Shown: positions 1 through 8,871 of the stretch, in pieces
Numbering within the stretch: position 1 is the stretch's first letter
How the letters are laid out: each line of letters begins with the position of its first letter
NCBI GenBank assembly: GCA_002506665.1
Contig: DAXZ01000064.1
Span: 1-33,771, forward strand
Length of the DNA stretch: 33,771 nucleotides
Direction of reading: 5' to 3'
Source of the DNA: Nitrosopumilus sp. UBA526
GTDB lineage: Archaea; Thermoproteota; Nitrososphaeria; Nitrososphaerales; Nitrosopumilaceae
The notes under the pieces: generated by a model
The model's input: the letters and a program-made list of their open reading frames with translations, nothing else
Database searches by the model: none
Told to the model about the DNA's origin: nothing
Made by a program: the position numbers and the translations under genes

Positions 1-2
1 AA

Positions 3-242
3 ATGGTTAAAGAATTTAAAAATTTTGGAATAACTGATCCTCATAAAATTTGTAAAAAATTAGGAAAATCAATGGCACATAGTCGTAGTAATCCAGATTA
101 TTTTTATCGTTGTAAAAAATGCGAAGTTTCTTATTCTGACAAAGAAAAGAAACATTTCTTTAAAGAAAGTCATTGTCCATGTTGTCATCTTAAGTTAAGA
201 CAGCGAAAAACGATTGCTCAAAAAAGAAATCTGTTTAGATGA
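3..242 (+). CDS. Small Cys-rich (zinc-finger-like) hypothetical protein
   Basis: A 79-residue basic protein with no family I can name. A CKKC pair near residues 38-41 is followed by an HCPCCH cluster near residues 57-62, which suggests one structural zinc site. The C-terminus is rich in Lys and Arg, so nucleic-acid binding is possible but is inference. The gene begins two bases from the window edge, so upstream context and the true start cannot be judged; an in-frame upstream extension is possible. It ends about 100 bases before the end of guaB, which is convergent to it. Base composition is noticeably AT-rich compared with guaB. Confidence 0.6.
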   Translation: MVKEFKNFGITDPHKICKKLGKSMAHSRSNPDYFYRCKKCEVSYSDKEKKHFFKESHCPCCHLKLRQRKTIAQKRNLFR

Positions 243-339
243 TTGTGTTAACGAGCAGAACAATTTAAGTTTGAAGAAAGAGACTACCAAGTATTTGGAT
301 GGATCTACTAGTAAAAAATGATAACTGCTAAAAAATTAT

Positions 340-1770
340 CTACATAAGAGAGACATCATGAGGCTGGCTTTCTGCAAATCCGGCTCTAGATATCTTGATA
401 AACTCGGCATTTTCTTGCATCTGCAAAATTGTGTGGGCACCACAGTAACTCAGACCTGAACGCACCCCGCCTGTCAGCTGCTTTAGAATATCAGTTACAG
501 TTCCTTTGTAGGGAACCATTGCCTCCACGCCTTCAGCAACATAATCATTGAGATCATCATATAGTGACATCGAGCCTGCCTCTTTGGATTTTCTTCCCAG
601 GGATGCGGCAAGGGACGCCATTCCGCGATATACCTTGAATCGTTTTCCGTTCTTTGTCAGAACAGTACCAGGTGATTCGTCTGTACCTCCAAGCATGCTG
701 CCTATCATCACTGTCGAGGCACCTGAAGCTAGTGCCTTTGTTGCATCCCCTGAGGTTCTAGTTCCGCCATCAGAGATGATTGGGATGTCGTGTTCTTGGC
801 CTACCTTTGCACAGTCAATTACTGCAGTCAGCTGGGGAACACCCGAACCCGTGATTACTCGAGTTATACAGATAGAACCAGACCCCACACCGACCTTTAC
901 TGCATCAACTCCTGCACTAATCAAGTCTTGGGCGCCCCTAGCAGTGGCAATGTTTCCGGCGATCAACTCACAGTTTGGAAATGCCTTTTTGATGTATCGT
1001 ACAGCGTTAATTGCATTCTCACTGTGTCCGTGTGCAATGTCGACAACTAGGACATCGGCGCCTGCATTCAAGAGAGACTCGCTTCGCTCTAAAAAGTCAC
1101 CCTTTACCCCTACTGCTGCACCGACAAGAGGTCTGCCTTTCTTGTCCTTTGAGGCATTTGGAAAGTCAGCATTGTTTGTAATGTCCTTGCTGGTAATCAG
1201 ACCCTTGACTATTCCTGAATCATCAACGATTGGTAGTTTTTCAATCCTGTGCTTGTGCAAGATCTCTTTGGATTCATCCAGGGTAACGCCGAGTTTGGCA
1301 GTTACAACATCTTTTGTCATTACATCCTGAATCTTGTCAGTCTTGCTTGCAAATAGCAAGTCTCGCTCAGTTACAATTCCAATTAGTTTGAAACTAGAAT
1401 CAACGACCAAGAGTCCGGAGATATCTCTATCCTTGGCATAATCTAGGGCGTCTTGTACGTGTTTGTCAGAAGAGATGGAATACGGGTTTTCTATCATCAC
1501 ACTGCCTGATCGTTTTACCTTGAGAATCTCGCCGGACTGCTCCTTTATCGTCAAGAACCTGTGAATAATCCCTATTCCTCCGGCACGAGCCATGGCGCTG
1601 GCCATGGAGGACTCGGTTACCGTATCCATATTTGCACTCACAAACGGAATGCTAATTGAGATGTTTCTAGATAGTCTGGTGCTCAGGTCTGTCTGGCTTC
1701 GGCTTGTAATATCTGAATATTTGGGTACGAGAAGAACATCGTCGAAAGTTAGGCCTTCTTTGAATTCCAA
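340..1770 (-). CDS. guaB: Inosine-5'-monophosphate dehydrogenase
   Basis: Oxidises IMP to XMP with NAD+, the committed step of GMP synthesis in the cytoplasm; guaA in this window performs the next step. The 476-residue protein has the family's usual length. It starts with the characteristic EGLTFDDVLLVP segment, carries a CBS-domain pair at about residues 90-205 inserted in the TIM barrel, and has the active-site loop GSGSICITR with Cys301. The phosphate-binding region (ISDGGTRTSGD) and a C-terminal flap (AMVPYKG) are present. The start is a TTG codon at 1770, chosen because the family N-terminus begins exactly there. Convergent with the small gene to its left. Confidence 0.96.
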   Translation of the reverse strand: MEFKEGLTFDDVLLVPKYSDITSRSQTDLSTRLSRNISISIPFVSANMDTVTESSMASAMARAGGIGIIHRFLTIKEQSGEILKVKRSGSVMIENPYSISSDKHVQDALDYAKDRDISGLLVVDSSFKLIGIVTERDLLFASKTDKIQDVMTKDVVTAKLGVTLDESKEILHKHRIEKLPIVDDSGIVKGLITSKDITNNADFPNASKDKKGRPLVGAAVGVKGDFLERSESLLNAGADVLVVDIAHGHSENAINAVRYIKKAFPNCELIAGNIATARGAQDLISAGVDAVKVGVGSGSICITRVITGSGVPQLTAVIDCAKVGQEHDIPIISDGGTRTSGDATKALASGASTVMIGSMLGGTDESPGTVLTKNGKRFKVYRGMASLAASLGRKSKEAGSMSLYDDLNDYVAEGVEAMVPYKGTVTDILKQLTGGVRSGLSYCGAHTILQMQENAEFIKISRAGFAESQPHDVSLM

Positions 1771-1976
1771 TGAAACCTTGTTAAGAAAGTAAAATATCGA
1801 TTATAAGCCTTTGTGTTGTCCAAGTTTGCTTCTATTGTACAGAAATTAGTTCGTCCTAATTTTAGGTGTCATACAAAGGAATACTTTGTAGATCAGGAAA
1901 ATCGAGGGTAACACGACTTGCGGCATATGTATGGAATCACCCAATGCAAGCACAGCCCAAATATGACTAGGCGAAA
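1771..1976. other. Intergenic gap between guaB and folP
   Basis: About 200 bases upstream of guaB and downstream of folP. No ORF, RNA gene or clear repeat is visible. It presumably holds the guaB promoter near its left side and the 3' end of the folP transcript near its right side. Confidence 0.5.
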
Positions 1977-2837
1977 TCATTTTCGTGCATTACAGCATAT
2001 TCTAGAAGCTACGAGTACGGCATCCCTTGTTGCCTCCACATTGTGAGTACGAATGATATCTGCGCCATTCATGACAGAGATGGCCTCTGCTGCAACAGAG
2101 CCAAAGAGTCTAGCATGTGATTTTCTGTTTTTTAGGATTTTTCCTATAAATGACTTGTTAGAGACTGATACCAAGACAGGAAAGGTCTGTTTGATAGAAC
2201 CCAGATTTTTTAGTATGGATAAATCCCTTTCCAGCCAGTCAGAGTTGGTCTTTGTAAAGAAAGGGCCTTTGCCTGTTCTTCTAAAGAATCCTATGGCAGG
2301 GTCAAGAACTATTTTATCGTGTGGTATGTGTGATTTTTTTGCAATCATCAGGCTCTTCTTGAGCAGTCTCTTAGTTGTCATGACAGGACTACCAAGAACA
2401 GTTCTCTGACTGTATGCACATAGAATTAGAGACGGGGTAAACTCGGATACTATGTTTTGCATCTCTTTGTCATATTGTAGTCCAGAGATGTCATTGATTA
2501 TCTCAACGCCGTGCTCCAAGGCATCCCTTGCAACCTTTGCCCTGCAGGTATCAACAGATATTGGTAGATTTGTAGAGTTTTGAATTATTTTGATCGCAGT
2601 GATGACTCTGTTGGACTCTGTCTTTTCAGATACTATACTTGACAGATACGGTGCAGTAGACATGCCTCCGATATCAACAAAGTCTGCTCCCTGATTCTCC
2701 ATAGATTTAGCAGCATCTCTGAGAGTTTTACCAGTATAGATGGATTTTTTGTAAAACGATTCTGGACTGGCATTTAGAATTCCCATAATGCGTACAGGAT
2801 TACTGCCACCAACTCTGACATTGCCAATCTTTGTCAT
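1977..2837 (-). CDS. folP: Dihydropteroate synthase family protein
   Basis: A TIM-barrel pterin-binding enzyme that condenses hydroxymethyl-dihydropterin diphosphate with an aryl amine in folate-type cofactor synthesis. Family motifs are in order: MGILNASPESFY, DIGGMSTAPY, SVDTCRAKVA, NDISGL, LDPAIGFF, SVSNKSFIG and a C-terminal RTHNVEATRDAV. An ATG at 2837 gives 286 residues; a TTG at 2849 would add four residues (MINP). The gene is divergent from mptE, which makes the pyrophosphorylated substrate, so the pair shares one short promoter region. In archaea the aryl amine may differ from p-aminobenzoate and the cofactor may be a methanopterin type; that is not visible in the sequence. Confidence 0.9.
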   Translation of the reverse strand: MTKIGNVRVGGSNPVRIMGILNASPESFYKKSIYTGKTLRDAAKSMENQGADFVDIGGMSTAPYLSSIVSEKTESNRVITAIKIIQNSTNLPISVDTCRAKVARDALEHGVEIINDISGLQYDKEMQNIVSEFTPSLILCAYSQRTVLGSPVMTTKRLLKKSLMIAKKSHIPHDKIVLDPAIGFFRRTGKGPFFTKTNSDWLERDLSILKNLGSIKQTFPVLVSVSNKSFIGKILKNRKSHARLFGSVAAEAISVMNGADIIRTHNVEATRDAVLVASRICCNARK

Positions 2838-2870
2838 AGGGTTTATCAAACCTAACGCAATTTGAGTTAT

Positions 2871-3605
2871 ATGATCTTGGGTTGGAAGAAGAGATACCAG
2901 GAGATCGTACTCGAGTTCGGATACAGCAAGAAACGAGATACCGAGTCTGCCATACTCTTGAATTCAATCCTAAAGAGAACAGATGCGCACAAAAAGATTG
3001 CCAGACTGGTAAAGGATCGAGTTGTCCTAGTTATCGGGTCAGGCCCATCCCTGTCGTCTGCTATTCCGAAATTAAAGAACTATGGCAAAGTAACAAAGAT
3101 TGTAGCAGATAGTGCAGTCAAGCCGCTTGTAGATAATGGGATTATTCCAGATATCATCATCACAGACCTAGACGGGGATGAGAATACGCTAAAGAAGATT
3201 GCAAAGACAAAGACTGTCTTTGTTGTACATGCACATGGAGACAACATGAATAAACTAGAGCTTGCAAGAGGATTTAGAAACTGTATTGGGACAACGCAGT
3301 CATCTCCGTCTGGCAAGATTGCAAATTTTGGTGGATTTACTGACGGGGACAGAGGAGTCTTTCTAGCAGATCATTTTCAGGCAAAGAGAATTATCTTGTG
3401 TGGAATGGATTTTGGAGATAGGATAGGAAGATTTTCAGGTACTAGGAGATCTGAGAGGAGAGTAAAGCTGATGAAGTTAAAGAGAGGTGAATCCCTTTTA
3501 GCATGGCTTGGCACCTTTACAAAGTCAGAGCTATCCACCACATCACGTCCAATCAAAGGATTCAGAAAAATATCATACAAGCAACTAGATGCCATGATTG
3601 GCTAG
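2871..3605 (+). CDS. mptE: 6-hydroxymethyl-7,8-dihydropterin diphosphokinase, MptE type
   Basis: Archaeal non-homologous replacement of FolK: it transfers diphosphate from ATP to 6-hydroxymethyl-dihydropterin. Recognised by the COG1634/DUF115 pattern: VLVIGSGPSLSSAIPKL in the first third, DIIITDLDGD in the middle, then VVHAHGDN, a G-T-T-Q segment, FTDGDRGVFLADHF and IILCGMDFGD. ATG 2871 gives 244 residues; a TTG at 2862 would add three. The gene is divergent from folP with only about 33 bases between the chosen starts, and a TTTATC box lies about 26 bases before the ATG, consistent with a leaderless transcript. The pairing with folP supports the pterin role. Confidence 0.88.
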   Translation: MILGWKKRYQEIVLEFGYSKKRDTESAILLNSILKRTDAHKKIARLVKDRVVLVIGSGPSLSSAIPKLKNYGKVTKIVADSAVKPLVDNGIIPDIIITDLDGDENTLKKIAKTKTVFVVHAHGDNMNKLELARGFRNCIGTTQSSPSGKIANFGGFTDGDRGVFLADHFQAKRIILCGMDFGDRIGRFSGTRRSERRVKLMKLKRGESLLAWLGTFTKSELSTTSRPIKGFRKISYKQLDAMIG

Positions 3606-3628
3606 AATGCATTTAATAGACAATCCTC

Positions 3629-4201
3629 ATGGATCAGATCATGAGGTTTACCGAAGAGCAGATAAAAGAGATTGTTTCCTTAAAGGAGAGCTTGCTAGAA
3701 CAAGTTGACAAGCATCAGGAGGGAATAGACATGTTGGAAAAAAATATTGTGGTTTTAGATCTGTTTCTAAAGGGCTCGAGTTTTACAAAGGCGTCTCATC
3801 TAAAAGTAAGAGAGGAAAAACCCAAGGTTGTAGAAAAACCGGCAAACTCTATCCCAATCAAGAGAAGCGATGATGGTGCAGTTATTGCCAATGCGTTTGT
3901 GACTGCAGAACAAGTATCCATAGTTTTAGATAACGGAATTGCAATCAATGCCGATACCCCTCCCTTCAAATCATTCTTTTTAGACAGAATAATAGGCGAG
4001 ATGTCAAGAAAAGACATTGCCGAAGTAGAGAACGGCAAGATCCAAAAAGAGTCAGTCATTGACTGTATCGTCAACAGAGATGGTGCAAACATCAAGGAGA
4101 TCATAATTAGAAACTATAGACAAAAGGAGAGGGTAAATGAGCTAATCAACACACTAGGTTGGTCATTGACTAAGATGCTTGTGAGAGAAAGTAACGAGTG
4201 A
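3629..4201 (+). CDS. Conserved hypothetical protein upstream of guaA
   Basis: A 190-residue protein I cannot assign to a named family. Residues 1-50 (FTEEQIKEIVSLKESLLEQ and the following stretch) look like an amphipathic helix or coiled coil. A charged Pro/Lys linker follows, then a globular C-terminal domain of about 110 residues containing FLDRIIGEMSRKDIAEVENGKI and a final helix, NELINTLGWSLTKML. An internal ATG at residue 5 (MRFTEEQ) is an alternative start. It ends four bases before guaA and is probably cotranscribed with it. A regulatory or scaffold role is possible, but nothing in the sequence decides it. Confidence 0.75.
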   Translation: MDQIMRFTEEQIKEIVSLKESLLEQVDKHQEGIDMLEKNIVVLDLFLKGSSFTKASHLKVREEKPKVVEKPANSIPIKRSDDGAVIANAFVTAEQVSIVLDNGIAINADTPPFKSFFLDRIIGEMSRKDIAEVENGKIQKESVIDCIVNRDGANIKEIIIRNYRQKERVNELINTLGWSLTKMLVRESNE

Positions 4202-4205
4202 TTGT

Positions 4206-5729
4206 ATGGACAAGATCATAGTATTGGATTTTGGGTCACAATACAGCCATCTTATCTGTAGAAGAATCAGAGAGTTTTCTGTTTATGCAGAACTTGTCCC
4301 TTATGACATCAGCTATGACAAGATACGAGAGATAAATCCTACAGGAATAATCTTTTCTGGAGGTCCATCAAGTGTTTACAACAAGGATGCACCTATCCCA
4401 GAAGAAAAAATATTTGATATGGGCCTGCCCATACTTGGAATTTGTTATGGTCACCAGTTGATAGTCAACAAGTATGGAGGAAAGGTAAAGAGGGCAAACA
4501 AGGAATACGGCTCATCATTGCTGAGAGTAGATAGTGATGAGGATCTGTTAAACGGAATTGGCAAGACGGTGAGGGCATGGATGAGTCATGGCGATGAGGC
4601 AGAACAGATTCCAGAGGGGTTCAAAGTAATAGGACATACTGATAGTGCAAAGGCAGCTGCCATTGCATCAGAGGAGAGATCAGTTTATGGTATTCAGTTT
4701 CATCCCGAAGTGGTACACACCGAGCAGGGCACAGAGATTCTAAGGAACTTTGTATTAAAGGTCTGCAAGGCAAGACAGGACTGGACTATGGAGGGCTTTG
4801 TAGATATGACAGTAGAGAAACTCTCAAAGATTGAGGGGAATGTGCTCTGCGGGGTCAGTGGAGGCATTGATTCCACGGTTACAGCACTGTTAATCCACAA
4901 GGCAATAGGGGAGAGGCTAAAGTGTGTATTTGTAAATAATGGCCTACTGAGACTAGACGAGGAAAAAGAGATAGAGAAGATCTTTGGAGACAACTTTGAG
5001 ATGAACTTTACTGTAGTGGATGCAGCAGATGCGTTTTTAGGTAAACTACGCGGCATAGAGGATCCTGAAAAGAAGAGAAAGATTGTTGGGGAAGAGTTTG
5101 GTCGTGTCTTTAGTGAGTTTGCCCAAGAGAACGGGCCGTTTAGGTGGTTGGCTCAAGGTACGCTGTATCCAGATGTAATTGAGAGCGGAGTATCAGGGGG
5201 GCCTGCTTCAGTGATAAAGTCTCATCACAATGTAGGCGGACTTCCAGACTGGCTTGGTTTGGAGGTCTTGGAGCCACTAAGAGAACTGTACAAAGACGAG
5301 GTAAGAGAGATTGCCAAGATTCTCAGAGTTCCAGAAAAGCTTTGCATGAGACATCCGTTTCCAGGACCAGGTTTGTCAGTTAGGATAATGGGAGAGGTAA
5401 CTCCAAGAAAACTAGAGATCTGCAAGGTAGCAAGCAAGATTGTAGAAGACGAGTTGTCCAAAGCCGGTCTGTATGAGAAGGTATGGCAGGCATATGCAGC
5501 AGTGGGTGATGACAGAGCAGTGGGGGTAGTTGGGGATGAACGCCGATATGGAAATATAGTGGTAATCAGAGTTGTAGATTCAGTTGATGCAATGACTGCA
5601 GATTGGACAAGACTGCCACATGATGTACTAGAAAAGATTAGCAATAAAATAACAAATGAGATTGAGGATGTTACCTGGGTCACATATACCATCTCAAGCA
5701 AGCCGCCGGCAACAATTGAACCACAATAG
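4206..5729 (+). CDS. guaA: GMP synthase (glutamine-hydrolysing), bifunctional
   Basis: Converts XMP to GMP with ATP and glutamine. At 507 residues both halves are in one chain: an N-terminal class I glutamine amidotransferase with the nucleophile in GICYGHQ (Cys80) and the His/Glu pair in QFHPEVVHTEQG, then the ATP-pyrophosphatase P-loop SGGIDST near residue 220 and the C-terminal dimerisation domain with HPFPGPGLSVR. Many euryarchaea split these subunits, so the fused form is worth noting. It follows the previous gene by four bases, and its stop overlaps the GTG start of the next gene by one base, so three genes probably form one operon. Confidence 0.97.
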   Translation: MDKIIVLDFGSQYSHLICRRIREFSVYAELVPYDISYDKIREINPTGIIFSGGPSSVYNKDAPIPEEKIFDMGLPILGICYGHQLIVNKYGGKVKRANKEYGSSLLRVDSDEDLLNGIGKTVRAWMSHGDEAEQIPEGFKVIGHTDSAKAAAIASEERSVYGIQFHPEVVHTEQGTEILRNFVLKVCKARQDWTMEGFVDMTVEKLSKIEGNVLCGVSGGIDSTVTALLIHKAIGERLKCVFVNNGLLRLDEEKEIEKIFGDNFEMNFTVVDAADAFLGKLRGIEDPEKKRKIVGEEFGRVFSEFAQENGPFRWLAQGTLYPDVIESGVSGGPASVIKSHHNVGGLPDWLGLEVLEPLRELYKDEVREIAKILRVPEKLCMRHPFPGPGLSVRIMGEVTPRKLEICKVASKIVEDELSKAGLYEKVWQAYAAVGDDRAVGVVGDERRYGNIVVIRVVDSVDAMTADWTRLPHDVLEKISNKITNEIEDVTWVTYTISSKPPATIEPQ

Positions 5730-6094
5730 TGATAAGATTGGAATATGAAAAGATTTGTGAGCAGATTTTAGAGTGTGACCGGAACATTCGATATGTGGGG
5801 ATATATGATTTTGGGGAACTGCATGACAAGATGCGGCTAGGACTAAAGAATCATCTGTCAAGAAAGGAGACTGAGATGTCCCTGTCTCAGGCAGTATACA
5901 GATGGTCTACACGCAAAAAGACAGCAGGCAAGATTGGAGAGCCGATTTATGCGCTGGCAAAATATGAAAAGATTTATCGGGTGACCATTCCAATAGGAGG
6001 CGCGGGACTAATCTTGGTTAGCATAGAACTAGTTGCAGATCCGAGTACAATTATAGATAAAATCATAACAATTAGAGACTCGCAGTCATCATAA
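5729..6094 (+). CDS. Small conserved hypothetical protein (DUF6659-like)
   Basis: A 121-residue protein starting with GTG, whose G is the last base of the guaA stop codon, so translation is probably coupled. The N-terminus contains CDRNIRYVGIYDFGELHDKMR, and the C-terminus is a beta-rich segment (YRVTIPIGGAGLILVSIEL). This pattern resembles a family of small thaumarchaeal proteins catalogued as DUF6659 and is faintly like roadblock/profilin-fold sensor proteins. That resemblance is from memory and unproven. It has no signal peptide or membrane segment. The function is unknown. Confidence 0.7.
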   Translation: MIRLEYEKICEQILECDRNIRYVGIYDFGELHDKMRLGLKNHLSRKETEMSLSQAVYRWSTRKKTAGKIGEPIYALAKYEKIYRVTIPIGGAGLILVSIELVADPSTIIDKIITIRDSQSS

Positions 6095-6961
6095 TTAGAT
6101 CATGCATGCTCCAAAGACACCTGCAGAGTCTCCGAGTTTGTTGTGCAGTATAGGAGTATCAACAGAGTCTGAGAATACCTTGTCATAAACAGAGTCTCGT
6201 CCTTCAGTATATAGAAAATCAATGTTTGAGAGTCCTCCACCCAAGACAATGGCATCAGGATCCAAGATATCAATTATGTTTGCAACGCCATATCCAAAAT
6301 TTTCTATAAATTCGTCCTTCCATATTTTACCGACTTTGCTGTCAATGCCGTCAAGAATTTCCCTAAGAGGTTCGAGTTTACCTGTCATACTAGTCCATCT
6401 GTCTTCAAGGGCAGGGCCACTGAGGTAGGTCTCGACACATCCGGCCTTGCCACAGTAACACATATTCCCGTTACGATGTAAGGTGTGATGTCCCCATTCA
6501 CCGCCTATGTTTGTTCGTCCTGAATAGAGTTTTTTGTCAATTACTATTCCACCCCCGACACCTGTTCCAAGAATAATGCCAAAGACTAGATTAAAATCAA
6601 CTGCGGCCCCCATGACGGCTTCGGCCATTGTAAAACAGTTTGCGTCGTTTTCCATAGAGATTTTTTTCCCAAGTTTGTCTTCAAGATCCTCTTTTAGTGG
6701 CTTGCCAATCAAGCACTGTGTGTTGCTGTTTTTGACAAAGCCAGTCTGTTTAGAGATTGCACCGGGCGTACAGATTCCTAATGAAAAATCTGATATGTTT
6801 TTAGATATTTCGAGAACCAGTGATGAGACAGAGTCTAGAATTTTCTGATAGTTGTTTTGAGGAGTAGGAACTCTTTTTCTGGTGATGATATCAAGATTCT
6901 CATCAAGCAAGACTGCCTCGGTTTTAGTGCCACCTAAATCCACACCTAGCTTGTACAACAA
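6095..6961 (-). CDS. ROK-family sugar kinase
   Basis: A cytoplasmic ATP-dependent kinase of the ROK family, which phosphorylates glucose or related hexoses. Seen: the phosphate-1 motif LGVDLGGTKTEAVLLDE at the N-terminus, catalytic Asp in ENDANCF, the GTGVGGGIVID loop, the sugar-contacting EWGHHTL, and the ROK zinc motif CYCGKAGCVETYLSGPAL. The C-terminal adenosine loop is VLGGGLSN. At 288 residues it is normal in length. The start is TTG at 6961, fixed by the family N-terminus. It is convergent with the DUF6659-like gene, with no gap. The substrate cannot be told from sequence; glucose or N-acetylmannosamine are both possible. Confidence 0.88.
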   Translation of the reverse strand: MLYKLGVDLGGTKTEAVLLDENLDIITRKRVPTPQNNYQKILDSVSSLVLEISKNISDFSLGICTPGAISKQTGFVKNSNTQCLIGKPLKEDLEDKLGKKISMENDANCFTMAEAVMGAAVDFNLVFGIILGTGVGGGIVIDKKLYSGRTNIGGEWGHHTLHRNGNMCYCGKAGCVETYLSGPALEDRWTSMTGKLEPLREILDGIDSKVGKIWKDEFIENFGYGVANIIDILDPDAIVLGGGLSNIDFLYTEGRDSVYDKVFSDSVDTPILHNKLGDSAGVFGACMI

Positions 6962-6988
6962 AGAGTATCAGAGAACTCTCTCTGGGGT

Positions 6989-8608
6989 TTAGCCCATTGG
7001 AGGACCGCCACCGCCGGGAGCTCCGGAGATTGCGATGACATCATCAATTCTAAGAATCATGCATGCAGTTTCGGTTGCAGATTTGATAATTTGCTCCTTT
7101 ACAATTACGGGTTCCACAACGGCAATTCCCATCATGTCTACTATCTTCATGTTTCTAGCATCAATGCCAGTCCACTTGTGACCTTGGTTTTGTTTTGCCC
7201 TTAGATTAGCCATGGTATCAATTGGATCCATTCCGGCATTTTCAGCAATGGTAAGTGGAATTGTCTCTAGGGCTTCGGCATATTTTTTAATTGCAAGCTG
7301 CTCTCTTCCATCAAAATTATCAGCCCAGTCCTTGAGTACCGAAGCTGCAAATGCCTCAGGAGCCCCACCACCTGCAACAATTTCTGGCTTTTCAATGACA
7401 TCTTTTACAACCATCAAGGAATCATGAATTGAACGATCAACCTCGTCTATTACTCTCTGAGTTCCGCCACGAATAAGCATCGTAACTGATTGTGGGTGCT
7501 TGCATCCTTCAATAAAGACCCATTTGTCAGATTCAATCTTTTTTTGATGGGCAATATCTGCTGTGCCAAGGTCACCAGACGAGAGATCTCCAAGATTACT
7601 GATTACACGTCCGCCTGTGGCCTTTGCAAGTTTAATCATGTCACTTTCTTTGACACGACGTACTGCCATAATGCCATATTTTGCAAGATAGTGTTGAGAG
7701 ATATCATCAATTCCTTTCTGACAGATAAGGACATTGGCCCCTTCATCATGTAGTTTGTCAACCATGGTCTTTAACATTCTGTTTTCTTCTTCTAGGAACA
7801 TTTGCATCTGTGTTGGATCAGTTATTCTAATCTCTGAACTAAGTTCGGTCTTTTCTATCTCTAGTGCTGAGTTTATCAGTGCAATCTTTGCTTTCTCAAT
7901 TTTTGTGGGCATTCCGCTGTGGACAATTTCTTTATCCAAGACAATTCCCTTTATGATTTGCGTATCGCCAATGGAGCCTCCGGCTTTCTTTTCCACCTTT
8001 ATGTTATCAAGATCAACAGAGAAGGTATCACCTTGCTTTGTAGTAATGCTTAGAATTGCATCAACTATAATCTTTGAGATCAATGCACTGTCCTCAGAGA
8101 TCAGTTTTGATTGCATGCTTGTTGCGGCAATTTTTAAAAGAGATTGTTTATCGTCAGGTCGTATCTTGTTTGCCAGCTCAGAGTATATCTCCAGAGTTTT
8201 GTCAGCTGCTGCCTGAAATCCATCAATAATAGTTGAAGAGTGAACATCCTTGTTGAGTAGTTCTTCGGCTTTGGCCAATAATGCACCTCCAAATATTACA
8301 GAAGATGTTGTACCATCTCCCACCTCATTGTCTACGGTTTTGGAGATTTCAACCATCATTTTAGCTGCCGGATGCTGAACATCAATCTCTTTTAGAATTG
8401 TAGCACCATCATTTGTTATAGTCACATCACCTAGGGAATCAACTAGCATTTTATCAAGACCGCGAGGCCCAAGACTGCTTCTAACCAACTGTGCAACTAG
8501 CTTTGCTGCGGCAATATTGTTTTGTTGGGCATCCTTGCCTTTTTGCTGTAATGCACTCTCCTTGAGAACTAGAACAGGCCCGTTTGGTCCTTGCTGAATT
8601 GATGCCAT
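6989..8608 (-). CDS. thsA: Thermosome subunit (group II chaperonin)
   Basis: Subunit of the archaeal double-ring ATP-driven chaperonin. The 539-residue length is typical. Seen: the N-terminal GPNGPVLVLKE leader, LGPRGLDKMLVDSLGDVTITNDGATI, the nucleotide loop GDGTTSSVI, the GGGAPE motif, and the Gly-rich C-terminal tail ending GGGGPPMG, which lines the cavity. The ATG at 8608 is followed by ASIQQGPNG, as in thaumarchaeal thermosomes. It lies 27 bases upstream of the ROK kinase start. Whether this is the alpha or beta paralog cannot be decided here, so the symbol is provisional. Confidence 0.96.
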   Translation of the reverse strand: MASIQQGPNGPVLVLKESALQQKGKDAQQNNIAAAKLVAQLVRSSLGPRGLDKMLVDSLGDVTITNDGATILKEIDVQHPAAKMMVEISKTVDNEVGDGTTSSVIFGGALLAKAEELLNKDVHSSTIIDGFQAAADKTLEIYSELANKIRPDDKQSLLKIAATSMQSKLISEDSALISKIIVDAILSITTKQGDTFSVDLDNIKVEKKAGGSIGDTQIIKGIVLDKEIVHSGMPTKIEKAKIALINSALEIEKTELSSEIRITDPTQMQMFLEEENRMLKTMVDKLHDEGANVLICQKGIDDISQHYLAKYGIMAVRRVKESDMIKLAKATGGRVISNLGDLSSGDLGTADIAHQKKIESDKWVFIEGCKHPQSVTMLIRGGTQRVIDEVDRSIHDSLMVVKDVIEKPEIVAGGGAPEAFAASVLKDWADNFDGREQLAIKKYAEALETIPLTIAENAGMDPIDTMANLRAKQNQGHKWTGIDARNMKIVDMMGIAVVEPVIVKEQIIKSATETACMILRIDDVIAISGAPGGGGPPMG

Positions 8609-8871
8609 TTAGATTCAAATTCAATCCTCAAAATCCCCCTTTTAATTGCTACTTTTCCCCATTCCCGTAACAGAGGGTCGGTTTGTCCCTTGGATTTATC
8701 CTTGCAGATAAACCCCCCCTAATTGCGATCACATATGCTGAAGATCATACGTTGGTGTGTGCCAGAGTTTGGGGGTTTTCTGATCGCTACCTATAACCCA
8801 TCTAGCAGGTTTGGAGAATTCATATTCAGTGTTAATATCTCATGGTGTGATAGATAGCAGGTCGCTCTCAT
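8609..8871. other. Intergenic region with crossing complementary segments
   Basis: A gap of about 260 bases between the thermosome start and the adenine deaminase stop. TTTATC (8695-8700) and GATAAA (8707-8712) form a small hairpin. An A/C-rich stretch at 8710-8717 is perfectly complementary to 8771-8778, and GCGATCA at 8725-8731 is complementary to TGATCGC at 8781-8787. The two pairings cross, which is the layout of a pseudoknot. No ORF fits. It may be a small RNA or a structured untranslated region; nothing shows which. Confidence 0.4.

Noticed and set aside
548..1330. Long open frame on the strand opposite guaB
   Set aside because: Shadow of the guaB coding sequence; no family features. 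The same applies to antisense frames in thsA, ade, guaA and rqcH.
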